Below the pieces are notes generated by a model, which saw only the letters and a program-made list of their open reading frames with translations, ran no database searches and had not been told where the DNA came from. Shown here piece after piece: positions 7,492-13,966 of a stretch of DNA of 13,966 nucleotides (positions within the stretch are counted from its first letter, which is position 1; each line of letters starts with the position of its first letter). Position numbers and translations under genes: made by a program. The stretch is from an uncultured Blastococcus sp. Its GTDB lineage: Bacteria; Actinomycetota; Actinomycetes; Mycobacteriales; Antricoccaceae. The stretch is taken from contig CAMIGT010000004.1 in assembly GCA_946221975.1 (NCBI GenBank), forward strand, positions 1 through 13,966. The letters are read 5' to 3'.

Positions 7492-7512
7492 GGAGAGTAC
7501 GGCGTACTCTCC
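7492..7512. promoter_or_regulatory. Candidate operator between the XRE regulator and PHA synthase genes
   Basis: A perfect inverted repeat: GGAGAGTAC (7492-7500), GGC spacer, GTACTCTCC (7504-7512). The 9-bp arms and 21-bp span suit a dimeric helix-turn-helix protein. It lies 23 bp upstream of the regulator's GTG and 116 bp upstream of the synthase ATG, consistent with autoregulation. A partial half-site (GTACGGCG) also appears on the minus strand upstream of the phasin near 9907-9914, which may be chance. Confidence 0.6.
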
Positions 7513-7597
7513 CTCGCCCATCCTAGGAATGTGACCGGGGTCTCCCTCCCGTCGAGATTCGGGGTAGGTTCACACCTGAGGGCCGATCCAGCGAGGG

Positions 7598-7612
7598 CGC
7601 CGCGCCGCGGCG
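7598..7612. promoter_or_regulatory. GC palindrome next to the PHA synthase ribosome site
   Basis: CGCCGCG and CGCGGCG are perfect 7-bp arms around one base, immediately before the synthase ribosome site. It could form a short hairpin influencing initiation or be a second operator, but such GC palindromes can arise by chance in this base composition. Confidence 0.2.
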
Positions 7613-7613
7613 T

Positions 7614-7620
7614 GGGGAGG
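7614..7620 (+). promoter_or_regulatory. Strong ribosome binding site of the PHA synthase gene
   Basis: GGGGAGG lies 7 nt before ATG 7628. It fixes the synthase start and predicts efficient translation. Confidence 0.75.
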
Positions 7621-7627
7621 TAGCACA

Positions 7628-9457
7628 ATGAGCGACAAGCAGCAGCCACGCACAGGACGTCCGCCGGTCGCGCCGTCGCGAGTGCGTCAGTCGAAACCTG
7701 CAGGTACTCGCGAACAGCCGCCGGTGCGCCCGATCGCCGGTGCCAAGCGCTCGCGGCTGCCCAAGGCGATCCGCCGCCTTGACCCCATGGGGTGGGTGCC
7801 AGCGACGGCGAAGGTCGCGGGTGAGGCGGTCAAACATCCCCAGGAGGTGGCCGGGGCGGCCGGGCGACTGGCCGGAAAGATGATCCAGATCCCCGGTGCC
7901 AGCCTGCGTCGGCTGACCAGCAACCCGGGCGCTCCACCGGTCGACCCGGGGCCGCGCGACAAACGGTTCGCCGACCCGACGTGGGACCTGAACCCGCTGT
8001 TCTTCGGCATTCGCCAGGGCTACCTGGCCACCTGCAACTTCGTCGACGAGGTGATCGACTCCGGTGCATCGCGCGTCGACCCGCTGACCGGCGCGAAGGC
8101 CAAGCAGTTCGCGCAGTTTGCCCAAAACGTCGCCTCACCGACCAACCTCGCGTTCACCAACCCCGAGGTGTTGTCGAAGGCGCTGCAGACCGGCGGCAAG
8201 TCGCTGTATCAGGGACTGCGCTTTGCCTCCGACGATGCGGTGAAGCGTGGCGGGCGGCCGATGAAGGTCGACCGCGCCAACTTCACGATGGGCCAGGACC
8301 TCGCGGCCACGCCGGGCAAGGTCGTCTTCCGCAACGAGATCGCCGAGCTCATCCAGTACTCCCCGCAGACCGAGAAGGTCCACGAGGTACCGATCCTGAT
8401 GAGCCCGCCGTGGGTCAACAAGTACTACGTCATGGACCTGGCGCCGAACCGCAGCTTCATCGAATGGGCCGTCAAGCACGAGCGCACCGTGTTCGTGCTG
8501 TCCTACGTCAACCCCAACCAGAAGCTGCGCAACACGACGCTCAACGACTACCTGGAGAACGGCGTACTCAACACCGTGGATGTCATCGCCGACATCACCG
8601 GCTCGGACAAGCTCGACATCGTCGGGCTGTGCCTTGGCGGGATCGCGGCCTCGATCATCTCGTCGTACCTCGCGGTCGAGCGCCCCGGCGTCGTCAACAC
8701 GCTGTCCTTGCAGAACACGCCGCTCGACCTCGCCGACCCCGGCGAGCTCGGGTCGATGCTCGACCCGGCGTCGGTCAACCAGCTTGAGGAGAAGATCAGC
8801 AAGCACGGCTATCTGCATGGCGACGACCTGTCGTTCACGTTCGACATGATGCGCGCCAACGACCTGATCTTTAACTATGTCGTCTCGCGCTGGCTGAAGG
8901 GCGAGGCGCCGCCGGCCTTCGACATCCTTGCCTGGAACGAGGACGGCACGCATCTGGCCGAGGCGTTTCTGACCGACTTCCTGCAGCGGATCTTCCGCGA
9001 CAACGAGTTCGCCGAGGGCGAGTTCAAGCTGGCCGGCGTACTCGCCGATCCGGCGCTGCTGGACTGCGATGTCTACATCGTCGGTGCGATCAACGACCAC
9101 ATCGTGCCGTGGGTGACGTCGTACAAGTCGAGCCAACTCTTTGGCGGACAGCCGCGTTACGTGCTGTCGTCGGGCGGGCATATTGCCGGGATCGTGAACC
9201 CGCCGGGGCCGAAGAACTGGTTTGAGGCGCTGCCTGAAGGTGCCGAACACCCGGCTAGTGCCGCCGAATGGCGCGAGGAGGCAACGAAGCACACCGGCAC
9301 CTGGTGGGAGGACTGGGTCGAATGGTCTAACTCGCGCGCCGGTGAGCTCGTCGACCCGCCGCCGATGGGCTCGAGCACATACCCGCCGATCGAGGATGCC
9401 CCAGGCACCTACGTCCTCAAGCAGGTACACCCCGTCCCCCGCCGATCCGAGCGTTAA
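7628..9457 (+). CDS. phaC: Class I-like poly(3-hydroxyalkanoate) synthase
   Basis: A 609-aa enzyme that polymerises (R)-3-hydroxyacyl-CoA into polyhydroxyalkanoate at the granule surface. The alpha/beta-hydrolase catalytic triad is visible: nucleophile C335 in the lipase-like box GLCLGG, D490 (GAINDHIVPW) and H518 (SGGHIAG). Family landmarks include VPILMSPPWVNKYYVMDL (PPWINKYYILDL in relatives), NDLIFNYVVSRWLKG and FDILAWNEDGTHL. The first 110 residues are a poorly conserved basic, Pro-rich region and amphipathic segment. Length fits single-subunit class I synthases; no PhaE/PhaR subunit gene is near. It is divergent from an XRE regulator and convergent with a phasin, forming a granule locus, but phaA/phaB precursor genes are absent from the window. 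The last residues (about PRRSER) and the TAA stop codon lie inside a 21-bp repeat array. Confidence 0.93.
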   Translation: MSDKQQPRTGRPPVAPSRVRQSKPAGTREQPPVRPIAGAKRSRLPKAIRRLDPMGWVPATAKVAGEAVKHPQEVAGAAGRLAGKMIQIPGASLRRLTSNPGAPPVDPGPRDKRFADPTWDLNPLFFGIRQGYLATCNFVDEVIDSGASRVDPLTGAKAKQFAQFAQNVASPTNLAFTNPEVLSKALQTGGKSLYQGLRFASDDAVKRGGRPMKVDRANFTMGQDLAATPGKVVFRNEIAELIQYSPQTEKVHEVPILMSPPWVNKYYVMDLAPNRSFIEWAVKHERTVFVLSYVNPNQKLRNTTLNDYLENGVLNTVDVIADITGSDKLDIVGLCLGGIAASIISSYLAVERPGVVNTLSLQNTPLDLADPGELGSMLDPASVNQLEEKISKHGYLHGDDLSFTFDMMRANDLIFNYVVSRWLKGEAPPAFDILAWNEDGTHLAEAFLTDFLQRIFRDNEFAEGEFKLAGVLADPALLDCDVYIVGAINDHIVPWVTSYKSSQLFGGQPRYVLSSGGHIAGIVNPPGPKNWFEALPEGAEHPASAAEWREEATKHTGTWWEDWVEWSNSRAGELVDPPPMGSSTYPPIEDAPGTYVLKQVHPVPRRSER

Positions 9458-9519
9458 TTCCCGCGATCCGAGCGTTAATCTCGCCGATCCGAGCGATAAT
9501 TCGCGAGATCCGAGCGGTA
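9439..9519 (+). repeat. Left array: four 21-bp tandem repeats
   Basis: GATCCGAGCG occurs at 9444, 9465, 9486 and 9507, spaced exactly 21 bp. The unit is CCGCC followed by GATCCGAGCGTTAATT. Unit 2 has CCCGC in place of CCGCC, unit 3 has GATAATT for GTTAATT, and unit 4 is degraded at its end (GGTAC). The synthase stop codon TAA is in unit 1. The same unit forms an array in inverted orientation at 9975-10058. Confidence 0.95.
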
Positions 9520-9522
9520 CGA

Positions 9523-9559
9523 CGAAGCGCCCCGGACCACATCGGTCCGGGGCGCTTCG
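9523..9559. terminator. Bidirectional terminator between phaC and the phasin gene
   Basis: CGAAGCGCCCCGGACC (9523-9538) and GGTCCGGGGCGCTTCG (9544-9559) are perfect 16-bp arms around the 5-nt loop ACATC. Lying between two convergent genes (stops at 9457 and 9576), it would act on both strands. There is no long U tract, as is usual for GC-rich actinobacterial terminators. Confidence 0.88.
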
Positions 9560-9575
9560 CATGCTGCGGTGCTGG

Positions 9576-9866
9576 TTACTTCAGAACCTCGCGCGCGGCC
9601 TTCAGGTAGGCCTCCGAGGTCTGCGAGACGAAGTTGACGTGCGCGTCGGTGAGCGCCTTCAGGAAGTCGAGCTGCGAAGCGTCGGCAGCCTTCTTCTCGA
9701 AGTCGAGGACACCCTTGAGCGCCTTCTCGTAGGCGTCGAGGCTGACGTTGCCGGACTTCTTGGCCTGCTCGATGACCTGCTCGTTGAGGTCGCGGATCCG
9801 CTCGGCGGCGGCCTCGAAGTCGACGCCGGGGACAGTCGTGTCGTTCTTGGTGTTGCTGGCGACCAT
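9576..9866 (-). CDS. Phasin-family PHA granule-associated protein
   Basis: 96 residues, almost entirely predicted amphipathic alpha-helix, with no membrane segment or signal peptide. After a short polar N-terminus come GVDFEAAAERIRDLNEQVIE, then LDAYEKALKGVLDFEKKAAD, then LDFLKALTDAHVNFVSQTSE and a final AYLKAAREVL. The YEKALK...FEKKAA...FVSQTSEAYLKAAREVLK pattern is typical of short actinobacterial phasins that coat PHA granules, limit coalescence and help the synthase. Position, convergent with phaC, supports this. The start at 9866 (MVASNTKND) has GGGAG about 7 nt upstream; an open frame to 9929 runs through the inverted-repeat operator and is rejected. Inverted 21-bp repeat arrays flank the gene on both sides. 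An HBHA-like lipid-body protein is the alternative, but this one lacks a long Lys/Pro/Ala tail. Confidence 0.85.
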   Translation of the reverse strand: MVASNTKNDTTVPGVDFEAAAERIRDLNEQVIEQAKKSGNVSLDAYEKALKGVLDFEKKAADASQLDFLKALTDAHVNFVSQTSEAYLKAAREVLK

Positions 9867-9921
9867 GGTGATCTCCCGTCTATGGTCGTGAAGCGAGATC
9901 CTCTCGCCGTACACCGACAAC

Positions 9922-9948
9922 GTTAGCACGATTTGCTAACTCGCTAAC
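9922..9948. promoter_or_regulatory. Candidate operator upstream of the phasin gene
   Basis: GTTAGCA (9922-9928) and TGCTAAC (9934-9940) are perfect 7-bp arms around CGATT, followed by a third half-site CGCTAAC (9942-9948) repeating the right arm 8 bp on. It lies 56-82 bp upstream of the phasin ATG, in the expected promoter region, and is unlike the GGAGAGTAC palindrome. A TetR- or XRE-type repressor is likely; which one cannot be told. Confidence 0.5.
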
Positions 9949-9974
9949 TGGGTGTGATGAGCGGCTCACCACGG

Positions 9975-10058
9975 CAATAACGCTCGGATCGGCGGAATTA
10001 ACGCTCGGATCGGCGGAAATAACGCTCGGATCGCGGGAAATAACGCTCGGATCGGCGG
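9975..10058 (-). repeat. Right array: four 21-bp tandem repeats, inverted relative to the left array
   Basis: CGCTCGGATC recurs with GGATC at 9986, 10007, 10028 and 10049, exactly 21 bp apart. On the minus strand each unit is CCGCC (CCCGC in unit 2) followed by GATCCGAGCGTTA and a four-base ending such as ATT, TTT or TTG. Unit 3 (9996-10016) is identical to the first unit of the left array. The array begins directly after the pgm stop codon (10059-10061), as the left array begins at the phaC stop. Confidence 0.95.
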
Positions 10059-11699
10059 TTAGGAGATGGCGGAGTCGACGATCTGCTTGGCCTCGGACTG
10101 GATGGTCGCGAGGTGTTCGGGACCGGAGAACGACTCGGCGTAAATCTTGTAGACGTCCTCGGTGCCGGACGGGCGCGCGGCAAACCAGCCGTTGTCAGTC
10201 GTCACCTTCACCCCGCCGATGGGCGCGCCGTTGCCGGGCGCCTCGGACAGCTTGGCGGTGATCGGGTCACCGCCGATCGTCTGCACCGTGATCGCGTCGG
10301 GCGCGAGCCGGCCGAGCTTCTTCTTTGCGGCGGGATCGGCTGGTGCGTCGACCCGCGCGTACGCCGGAGCGCCGTACTTCTCGGTCAGCTCCACATAGCG
10401 CTGCGATGGAGTTTTCCCCGTAACCGCAAGGATCTCCGAGGCGAGCAGGCACATGATGATGCCGTCCTTGTCGGTCGTCCACACCGTGCCGTCGGTGCGC
10501 AGGAACGACGCGCCGGCGGACTCCTCACCGCCGAAACCGATCGAGCCGTCGAGCAGGCCGGGCACGAACCACTTGAAGCCGACCGGCACCTCGACCAGCC
10601 GCCGACCGAGTCCAGCGGCGACGCGGTCGATCATCGACGACGAGACCAGGGTCTTGCCGATCGCGCACTCCGGCGACCACTTCGTACGGTGGGTGTAGAG
10701 ATAGTCGATCGCGACGGCGAGGTAGTGGTTCGGGTTCATCAGCCCGCCGTCGGGGGTGACGATGCCGTGCCGGTCGGCGTCGGCGTCATTGCCGGTCGCA
10801 ATGTCGTAGGTGTCCTTGTTGCCCACCAGCGAGGCCATCGCAAACTGCGACGACGAGTCCATCCGGATCTTGCCGTCCCAGTCCAGCGTCATAAACGCCC
10901 ACTGCGGGTCGACCGTCTCATTGACGACGTCGAGGTTCAGCCCGTAGCGCGCACCGATCTCGGCCCAGTAGGCGACCGACGCGCCACCGAGCGGGTCGGC
11001 GCCGATGTGTACGCCGGCCTGCTTGATCGCTTCCAGGTCGATGATCGCGCCGAGGTCGCCGACGTACGAGTCCAGGTAGTCGAAGCGCCCCGTCGTCGGC
11101 GCGGCCTTCGCGTCGTCGAGCGACAGGCGGCGTACCTCGCCGAGTCCCGTCGCCAGGATCTCGTTGGCGCGGTCCTGGATGCGGGTCGTGATGTCGGAGC
11201 CTGCGGGTCCTCCGTCCGGTGGGTTGTACTTGAACCCGCCGTCCTGCGGCGGGTTGTGCGACGGCGTGACGACGACGCCATCCGCAGCGTCCGAGCGCCC
11301 GGAGCGGTTGTAGGTCAAGATCGCGTGCGAGAGGGCGGGCGTGGGGGTGTAGCCGTCTCGCGAGTCGAGTACGACGCGCACTCCGTTGGCGGCAAACACC
11401 TCCAGCGCGGTGTCCTGGGCCGGTCCGCTCAGCGCGTGCGTGTCGCGGCCGAGGAACAGCGGCCCGGTGATTCCCTCGCGCTCGCGGTACTCGCAGATGG
11501 CCTGGGAGGTCGCGGCGATGTGGTCGTCATTGAACGAAGTCTTCAGCGACGAGCCGCGATGTCCGGACGTGCCGAACGCGACCTTCTGGGTGGATTCTGA
11601 GATATTCGGCCGGAGTTCGTAGTACGCCGAAATCAGCTCGTCGACATCGACGAGGTCATCGGCGGTGGCTGGCTGGCCCGCGCGTGGGTCATTGGTCAT
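10059..11699 (-). CDS. pgm: Phosphoglucomutase (alpha-D-glucose phosphate-specific)
   Basis: A 546-aa enzyme, the same length as E. coli Pgm, interconverting glucose-1-phosphate and glucose-6-phosphate in the cytoplasm and so linking glycolysis with glycogen, trehalose and cell-wall sugars. Motifs run in family order: [10 protein letters not shown] (42-51); the phosphoserine loop [13 protein letters not shown] with S147; the magnesium loop NDADADR with D305, D307 and D309; the sugar-binding loop GGEESAG (390-396); and the phosphate-binding loop [12 protein letters not shown] (509-520). All active-site residues are present. ATG 11699 is preferred over ATG 11708, since AGGA lies 8 nt before it; the open frame to 12101 has low-complexity Ser/Arg content and overlaps the permease gene. 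A strong hairpin ends 12 nt before this start. The stop codon touches the right 21-bp repeat array, with no separate terminator hairpin visible. Confidence 0.95.
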   Translation of the reverse strand: MTNDPRAGQPATADDLVDVDELISAYYELRPNISESTQKVAFGTSGHRGSSLKTSFNDDHIAATSQAICEYREREGITGPLFLGRDTHALSGPAQDTALEVFAANGVRVVLDSRDGYTPTPALSHAILTYNRSGRSDAADGVVVTPSHNPPQDGGFKYNPPDGGPAGSDITTRIQDRANEILATGLGEVRRLSLDDAKAAPTTGRFDYLDSYVGDLGAIIDLEAIKQAGVHIGADPLGGASVAYWAEIGARYGLNLDVVNETVDPQWAFMTLDWDGKIRMDSSSQFAMASLVGNKDTYDIATGNDADADRHGIVTPDGGLMNPNHYLAVAIDYLYTHRTKWSPECAIGKTLVSSSMIDRVAAGLGRRLVEVPVGFKWFVPGLLDGSIGFGGEESAGASFLRTDGTVWTTDKDGIIMCLLASEILAVTGKTPSQRYVELTEKYGAPAYARVDAPADPAAKKKLGRLAPDAITVQTIGGDPITAKLSEAPGNGAPIGGVKVTTDNGWFAARPSGTEDVYKIYAESFSGPEHLATIQSEAKQIVDSAIS

Positions 11700-11711
11700 G
11701 CTTGCCATCCT

Positions 11712-11759
11712 GGCCGACCGAGGGGGCGTCCGTCGAGTTGGCCCAATGCTCGGTCGGCC
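11712..11759. terminator. Strong hairpin between the ABC permease and pgm genes
   Basis: GGCCGACCGAG (11712-11722) and CTCGGTCGGCC (11749-11759) are perfect 11-bp arms around a 26-nt loop. It lies 22 bp after the permease stop and its arm ends directly at the AGGA of pgm. It may terminate the ABC transporter transcript (no U tract), or act in the pgm leader by affecting access to the ribosome site. Confidence 0.6.
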
Positions 11760-11781
11760 GGTGGCTGTCAGATTTGCCGGT

Positions 11782-13422
11782 CTAGGTGGGGATATTCCGG
11801 CGCCGCATTCCGACGGCGGCGACCGCCAGCAGCACCACCGCGATCGCCAGCTGGATGAGGATCGGCGACCAGTCGGTGCCGGACTCGGTGACCTTCGGGA
11901 CGCTGTAGTACGGCGACAGCCGCAAGACCGCGGTCGGCAGATCGAGCATCGGGCCGAAGAGTCCGATCGCGAGAGCGAGCCCACCGGCGGCCCACGCGAG
12001 GCCGCTGGCCGACGGGATCCAGCCGACCACGATCGCGACGACGCCGGCGAGGATGAGTACGGCGGGCAGCTGCACGAGCGCCGAGCCGAGGACGACCCCA
12101 CCGCTGAGCTCGGTGCCAGCGATCAGTGATGAGAGAGTGAGCCCACCACCAAAGATCACCAGCAATATCAGCGATCCGGCCAGCGCGAAGCCGACGTGTG
12201 AGACAAACCAGCTCATCCTGCTCGCCGGCGTACCGAGGAGCAGCTCGGCCCGGCCACTCGTCTCGTCGGTGCGTAGCGTGAGGATCGCCGAGACGACGTA
12301 CAAGCCCACGATCATCGCCACCATCTGGGTGGTCATGCCGATAAACGCTGCCGTGATCCCCTTGGCCCCGCCGAGCTGCTCGAGGACGGCAACGATCTCC
12401 GGGCTGGTCCCGGCGATGTTGGACACCGCGTTCACGAGCGAGCCGAAGAGCAACCCGGCGACGAGTACGCCGACACCCCAGCCGATGAGCGATGGCCGGT
12501 GGAGCCGCGCGGCAAGGGCTCCCAGTGACCGCAGCCGGGGACTGGCGTCAGCGGGTCCCGGGGCGGGCACGATCCGGCCCGAGCCGACGTCGCGCCGGTT
12601 GCGCATCGCGACCGCCGCGACGAGCAGGACGACGGCGACACCCATCTGGAGCGCAATCACCCACCAACGCTGGGCGCCGTACGGCTCGACGAGCTGGGCC
12701 CAGCCGATCGGCGAGAGCCACTTGGGCCACGCGATGTCGGAGCTGTCGCTGATGCCGCGCAGGATGAACGAGATGCCGAGGACGGCACACGCCAGTCCGA
12801 GCGCAGCGCGCGTGCTGGCCGCGAGCTGCGCGGTGAGTGCGGCCAGGCTCGCGAAGACGATGCCGCTGCCGGCGGTCGCAAGGCCGAACGCGAGCGATCC
12901 GGCGGTGTCCGCGGTGGGGCCGACCAGGGTGAGTGCGATCAGGGCGCCGATGACGAGCGAGGCGATCGTGGAGGTGATCACCGCGCTGGCCAGAGGTGCG
13001 TAACGCCCGATCGCGGTGGGGTAGGTCAGCTCCGCGCGCCCGGTCTCCTCCTCGGTGCGGGTGTGCCGTACGACGTGGAAGATCGCCATCAGAGCGATGA
13101 TCGTCGCCAGCGTGGCAGATAGTCGCCAGGCAACGAAACCCCCTGCGGTGTCAAGGTTCTCCGCTGGCCCGGTCAGCATCCCGAGCGCCTTCGTGGCACC
13201 AAACTGGGCATCCAGACCGGCACGGGTGGCCGGGTCCGGATAGAGCGACTCATAGGCGCTGGCCGTCGCCACCGGCAACATGACAAGCACCGCAACCCAG
13301 ATGATGAGCCGGATCCGGTCGCGGTGTACGACGAAACGGGCCAGCAGGCCGGTGCGGGTGAGCTCGCCGCCGTCTGTGCGGTGGCCGGTGGGGGCGGGGC
13401 GCTGGATGGCCGGAGCGCTCAT
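11782..13422 (-). CDS. ABC-2 type exporter permease (polyketide-antibiotic exporter family)
   Basis: A 546-residue membrane protein with about twelve hydrophobic segments arranged as two similar halves. Each half carries a short cytoplasmic motif after a membrane segment: [20 protein letters not shown] in the first and [20 protein letters not shown] in the second. The repeated (D/E)E(T)(S/G)GRAEL motif is characteristic of the duplicated permeases grouped with putative exporters of polyketide antibiotics (COG3559 type). The protein would form the channel for the ATPase encoded just upstream. Its ATG overlaps the ATPase stop codon in TGATG, with GGAG about 7 nt before it. The substrate is unknown: drug self-protection or toxic-compound export is typical for the family, and no biosynthetic cluster is in view. 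Confidence 0.9.
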   Translation of the reverse strand: MSAPAIQRPAPTGHRTDGGELTRTGLLARFVVHRDRIRLIIWVAVLVMLPVATASAYESLYPDPATRAGLDAQFGATKALGMLTGPAENLDTAGGFVAWRLSATLATIIALMAIFHVVRHTRTEEETGRAELTYPTAIGRYAPLASAVITSTIASLVIGALIALTLVGPTADTAGSLAFGLATAGSGIVFASLAALTAQLAASTRAALGLACAVLGISFILRGISDSSDIAWPKWLSPIGWAQLVEPYGAQRWWVIALQMGVAVVLLVAAVAMRNRRDVGSGRIVPAPGPADASPRLRSLGALAARLHRPSLIGWGVGVLVAGLLFGSLVNAVSNIAGTSPEIVAVLEQLGGAKGITAAFIGMTTQMVAMIVGLYVVSAILTLRTDETSGRAELLLGTPASRMSWFVSHVGFALAGSLILLVIFGGGLTLSSLIAGTELSGGVVLGSALVQLPAVLILAGVVAIVVGWIPSASGLAWAAGGLALAIGLFGPMLDLPTAVLRLSPYYSVPKVTESGTDWSPILIQLAIAVVLLAVAAVGMRRRNIPT

Positions 13423-13966
13423 CACGCACTCCGGTCGTAGTGCCGCATGAAGATGTCCTCCAGCGACGGTGGTTGGCTCGTCAGCGACGTGACACCGAGC
13501 CGGGCAAGCTCGGGGAGTACGGCGGGCAGGTCAACGTCGTCCACGTCGAAGCTCACGCGCGAGCCGTCGACCTGCAGGTCGTGCACCCCGGTCAGTGTCG
13601 TGATCGGCGCCGGGTCGCCGTCGACGCTGGCGTGAATGCTGGTGCGGGTCAGGTGGCGCAGCTGTGCCATGGTTCCGCTGTCGACGATCTGTCCGTCGCG
13701 GATGATGCTGATGCGGTCGCAGACCTTCTCGACCTCGGAGAGGATGTGGCTGGACAGCAGGGCGGTCGCCCCGCGGCCCATCGCGTCGCGCAGGGCGTCC
13801 TGGAACTGCCGCTCCATCAGCGGGTCGAGTCCTGATGTGGGCTCGTCGAGGACATAGAAGTCGGCGTCCGCGGCAAACGCGGCGATGATGGCGACCTTCT
13901 GGCGGTTGCCCTTGGAGTAGGTGCGCCCTTTCTTGGTCGGGTCGAAGTCGAAGCGCTCGATCAACT
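13422..13966 (-). CDS. ABC transporter ATP-binding protein, C-terminal part (5' end outside window)
   Basis: The frame enters from the right edge and ends in TGA at 13422-13424, giving about 180 residues. Visible are the signature region (YSKGNRQKVAIIAAF, a YSKGN variant in place of LSGGQ, common in drug-exporter ATPases), Walker B with catalytic glutamate (FYVLDEPTSGLDP), the D-loop region and the H-loop histidine (LLSSHILSEVEKV). A roughly 80-residue accessory domain follows, ending PSLEDIFMRHY, as in ABC-2 drug exporter subunits. The Walker A motif lies beyond the window. It powers the permease encoded next to it. The apparent start near 13964 is an internal TTG, so no start is assigned. 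Confidence 0.92.
   Translation of the reverse strand, partial: LIERFDFDPTKKGRTYSKGNRQKVAIIAAFAADADFYVLDEPTSGLDPLMERQFQDALRDAMGRGATALLSSHILSEVEKVCDRISIIRDGQIVDSGTMAQLRHLTRTSIHASVDGDPAPITTLTGVHDLQVDGSRVSFDVDDVDLPAVLPELARLGVTSLTSQPPSLEDIFMRHYDRSA

Noticed and set aside
8135..9562. Long minus-strand open frame (475 codons) opposite phaC, starting in the left repeat array
   Set aside because: phaC has its full catalytic triad on the plus strand. The repeated LGSRELT-type residues at this frame's start are only the 21-bp repeats translated.
9222..9926. Plus-strand open frame (234 codons) running through phaC, the repeat array and the phasin
   Set aside because: It is out of frame with phaC and antisense to the phasin; its DPSVNSR heptads come from the repeats.
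9439..10058. CRISPR array
   Set aside because: The 21-bp units are directly tandem without unique spacers, and no cas genes are nearby.
10113..11600. Long plus-strand open frame (495 codons) opposite pgm
   Set aside because: pgm is complete and motif-perfect on the minus strand; this frame has biased Arg/Val/Asp composition and no recognisable motif.
11700..12101. N-terminal extension of the pgm frame into the permease gene
   Set aside because: The extension is Ser/Arg low-complexity and overlaps the permease in another frame; the start at 11699 gives the family-standard 546 residues.

Overview
High-GC DNA with strong G/C bias at third codon positions, typical of an actinobacterium. The gene content agrees: an F420/deazaflavin-type nitroreductase tail, a mycofactocin-type NDMA-dependent alcohol dehydrogenase, an MmpL transporter, a PHA synthase with phasin, and a polyketide-exporter-type ABC transporter. 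Nothing fixes the genus. No tRNA, rRNA, IS element or CRISPR array was seen. No gene-free stretch exceeds 300 bases.

Layout. (1) 1-657, plus strand: the 3' end of a Ddn-like gene, then an unrecognised 107-aa protein. (2) 735-6951, minus strand, read right to left: MmpL/RND transporter, sensor histidine kinase, LuxR-type response regulator, phosphotriesterase-family hydrolase, NDMA-dependent alcohol dehydrogenase. The first three are tightly packed (2-nt gap, then a GTGA overlap). The last two follow after 93 bp and are 33 bp apart. (3) 7128-9866, a polyhydroxyalkanoate (PHA) granule locus: an XRE regulator (minus) divergent from a class I-like PHA synthase (plus), with a convergent phasin (minus). 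A palindrome in the divergent promoter region and an inverted repeat upstream of the phasin are candidate operators. A perfect 16-bp-stem terminator separates synthase and phasin. (4) 10059-13966, minus strand: an ABC ATPase (cut by the window end) and its permease, joined by a TGATG overlap, then phosphoglucomutase after an 82-bp gap holding a perfect 11-bp-stem hairpin.

The most unusual structure is a pair of 21-bp-period tandem repeat arrays, four units each, in inverted orientation on either side of the phasin gene. Each array abuts the 3' end of the gene outside it (phaC on the left, pgm on the right) and has the same orientation relative to that gene. The left array even encodes the last residues and the stop codon of the PHA synthase. 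A second repeat family, a GGTCTCGAC/GGCTCGACC hairpin, occurs twice in opposite orientation at 678-721 and 7058-7100, both next to gene 3' ends.

Functionally the window links carbon storage (PHA synthesis and granule coat, plus glucose-phosphate interconversion), export/envelope functions (MmpL with its own two-component system; ABC exporter), and a two-gene catabolic cassette (hydrolase plus cofactor-dependent alcohol dehydrogenase) of unknown substrate.
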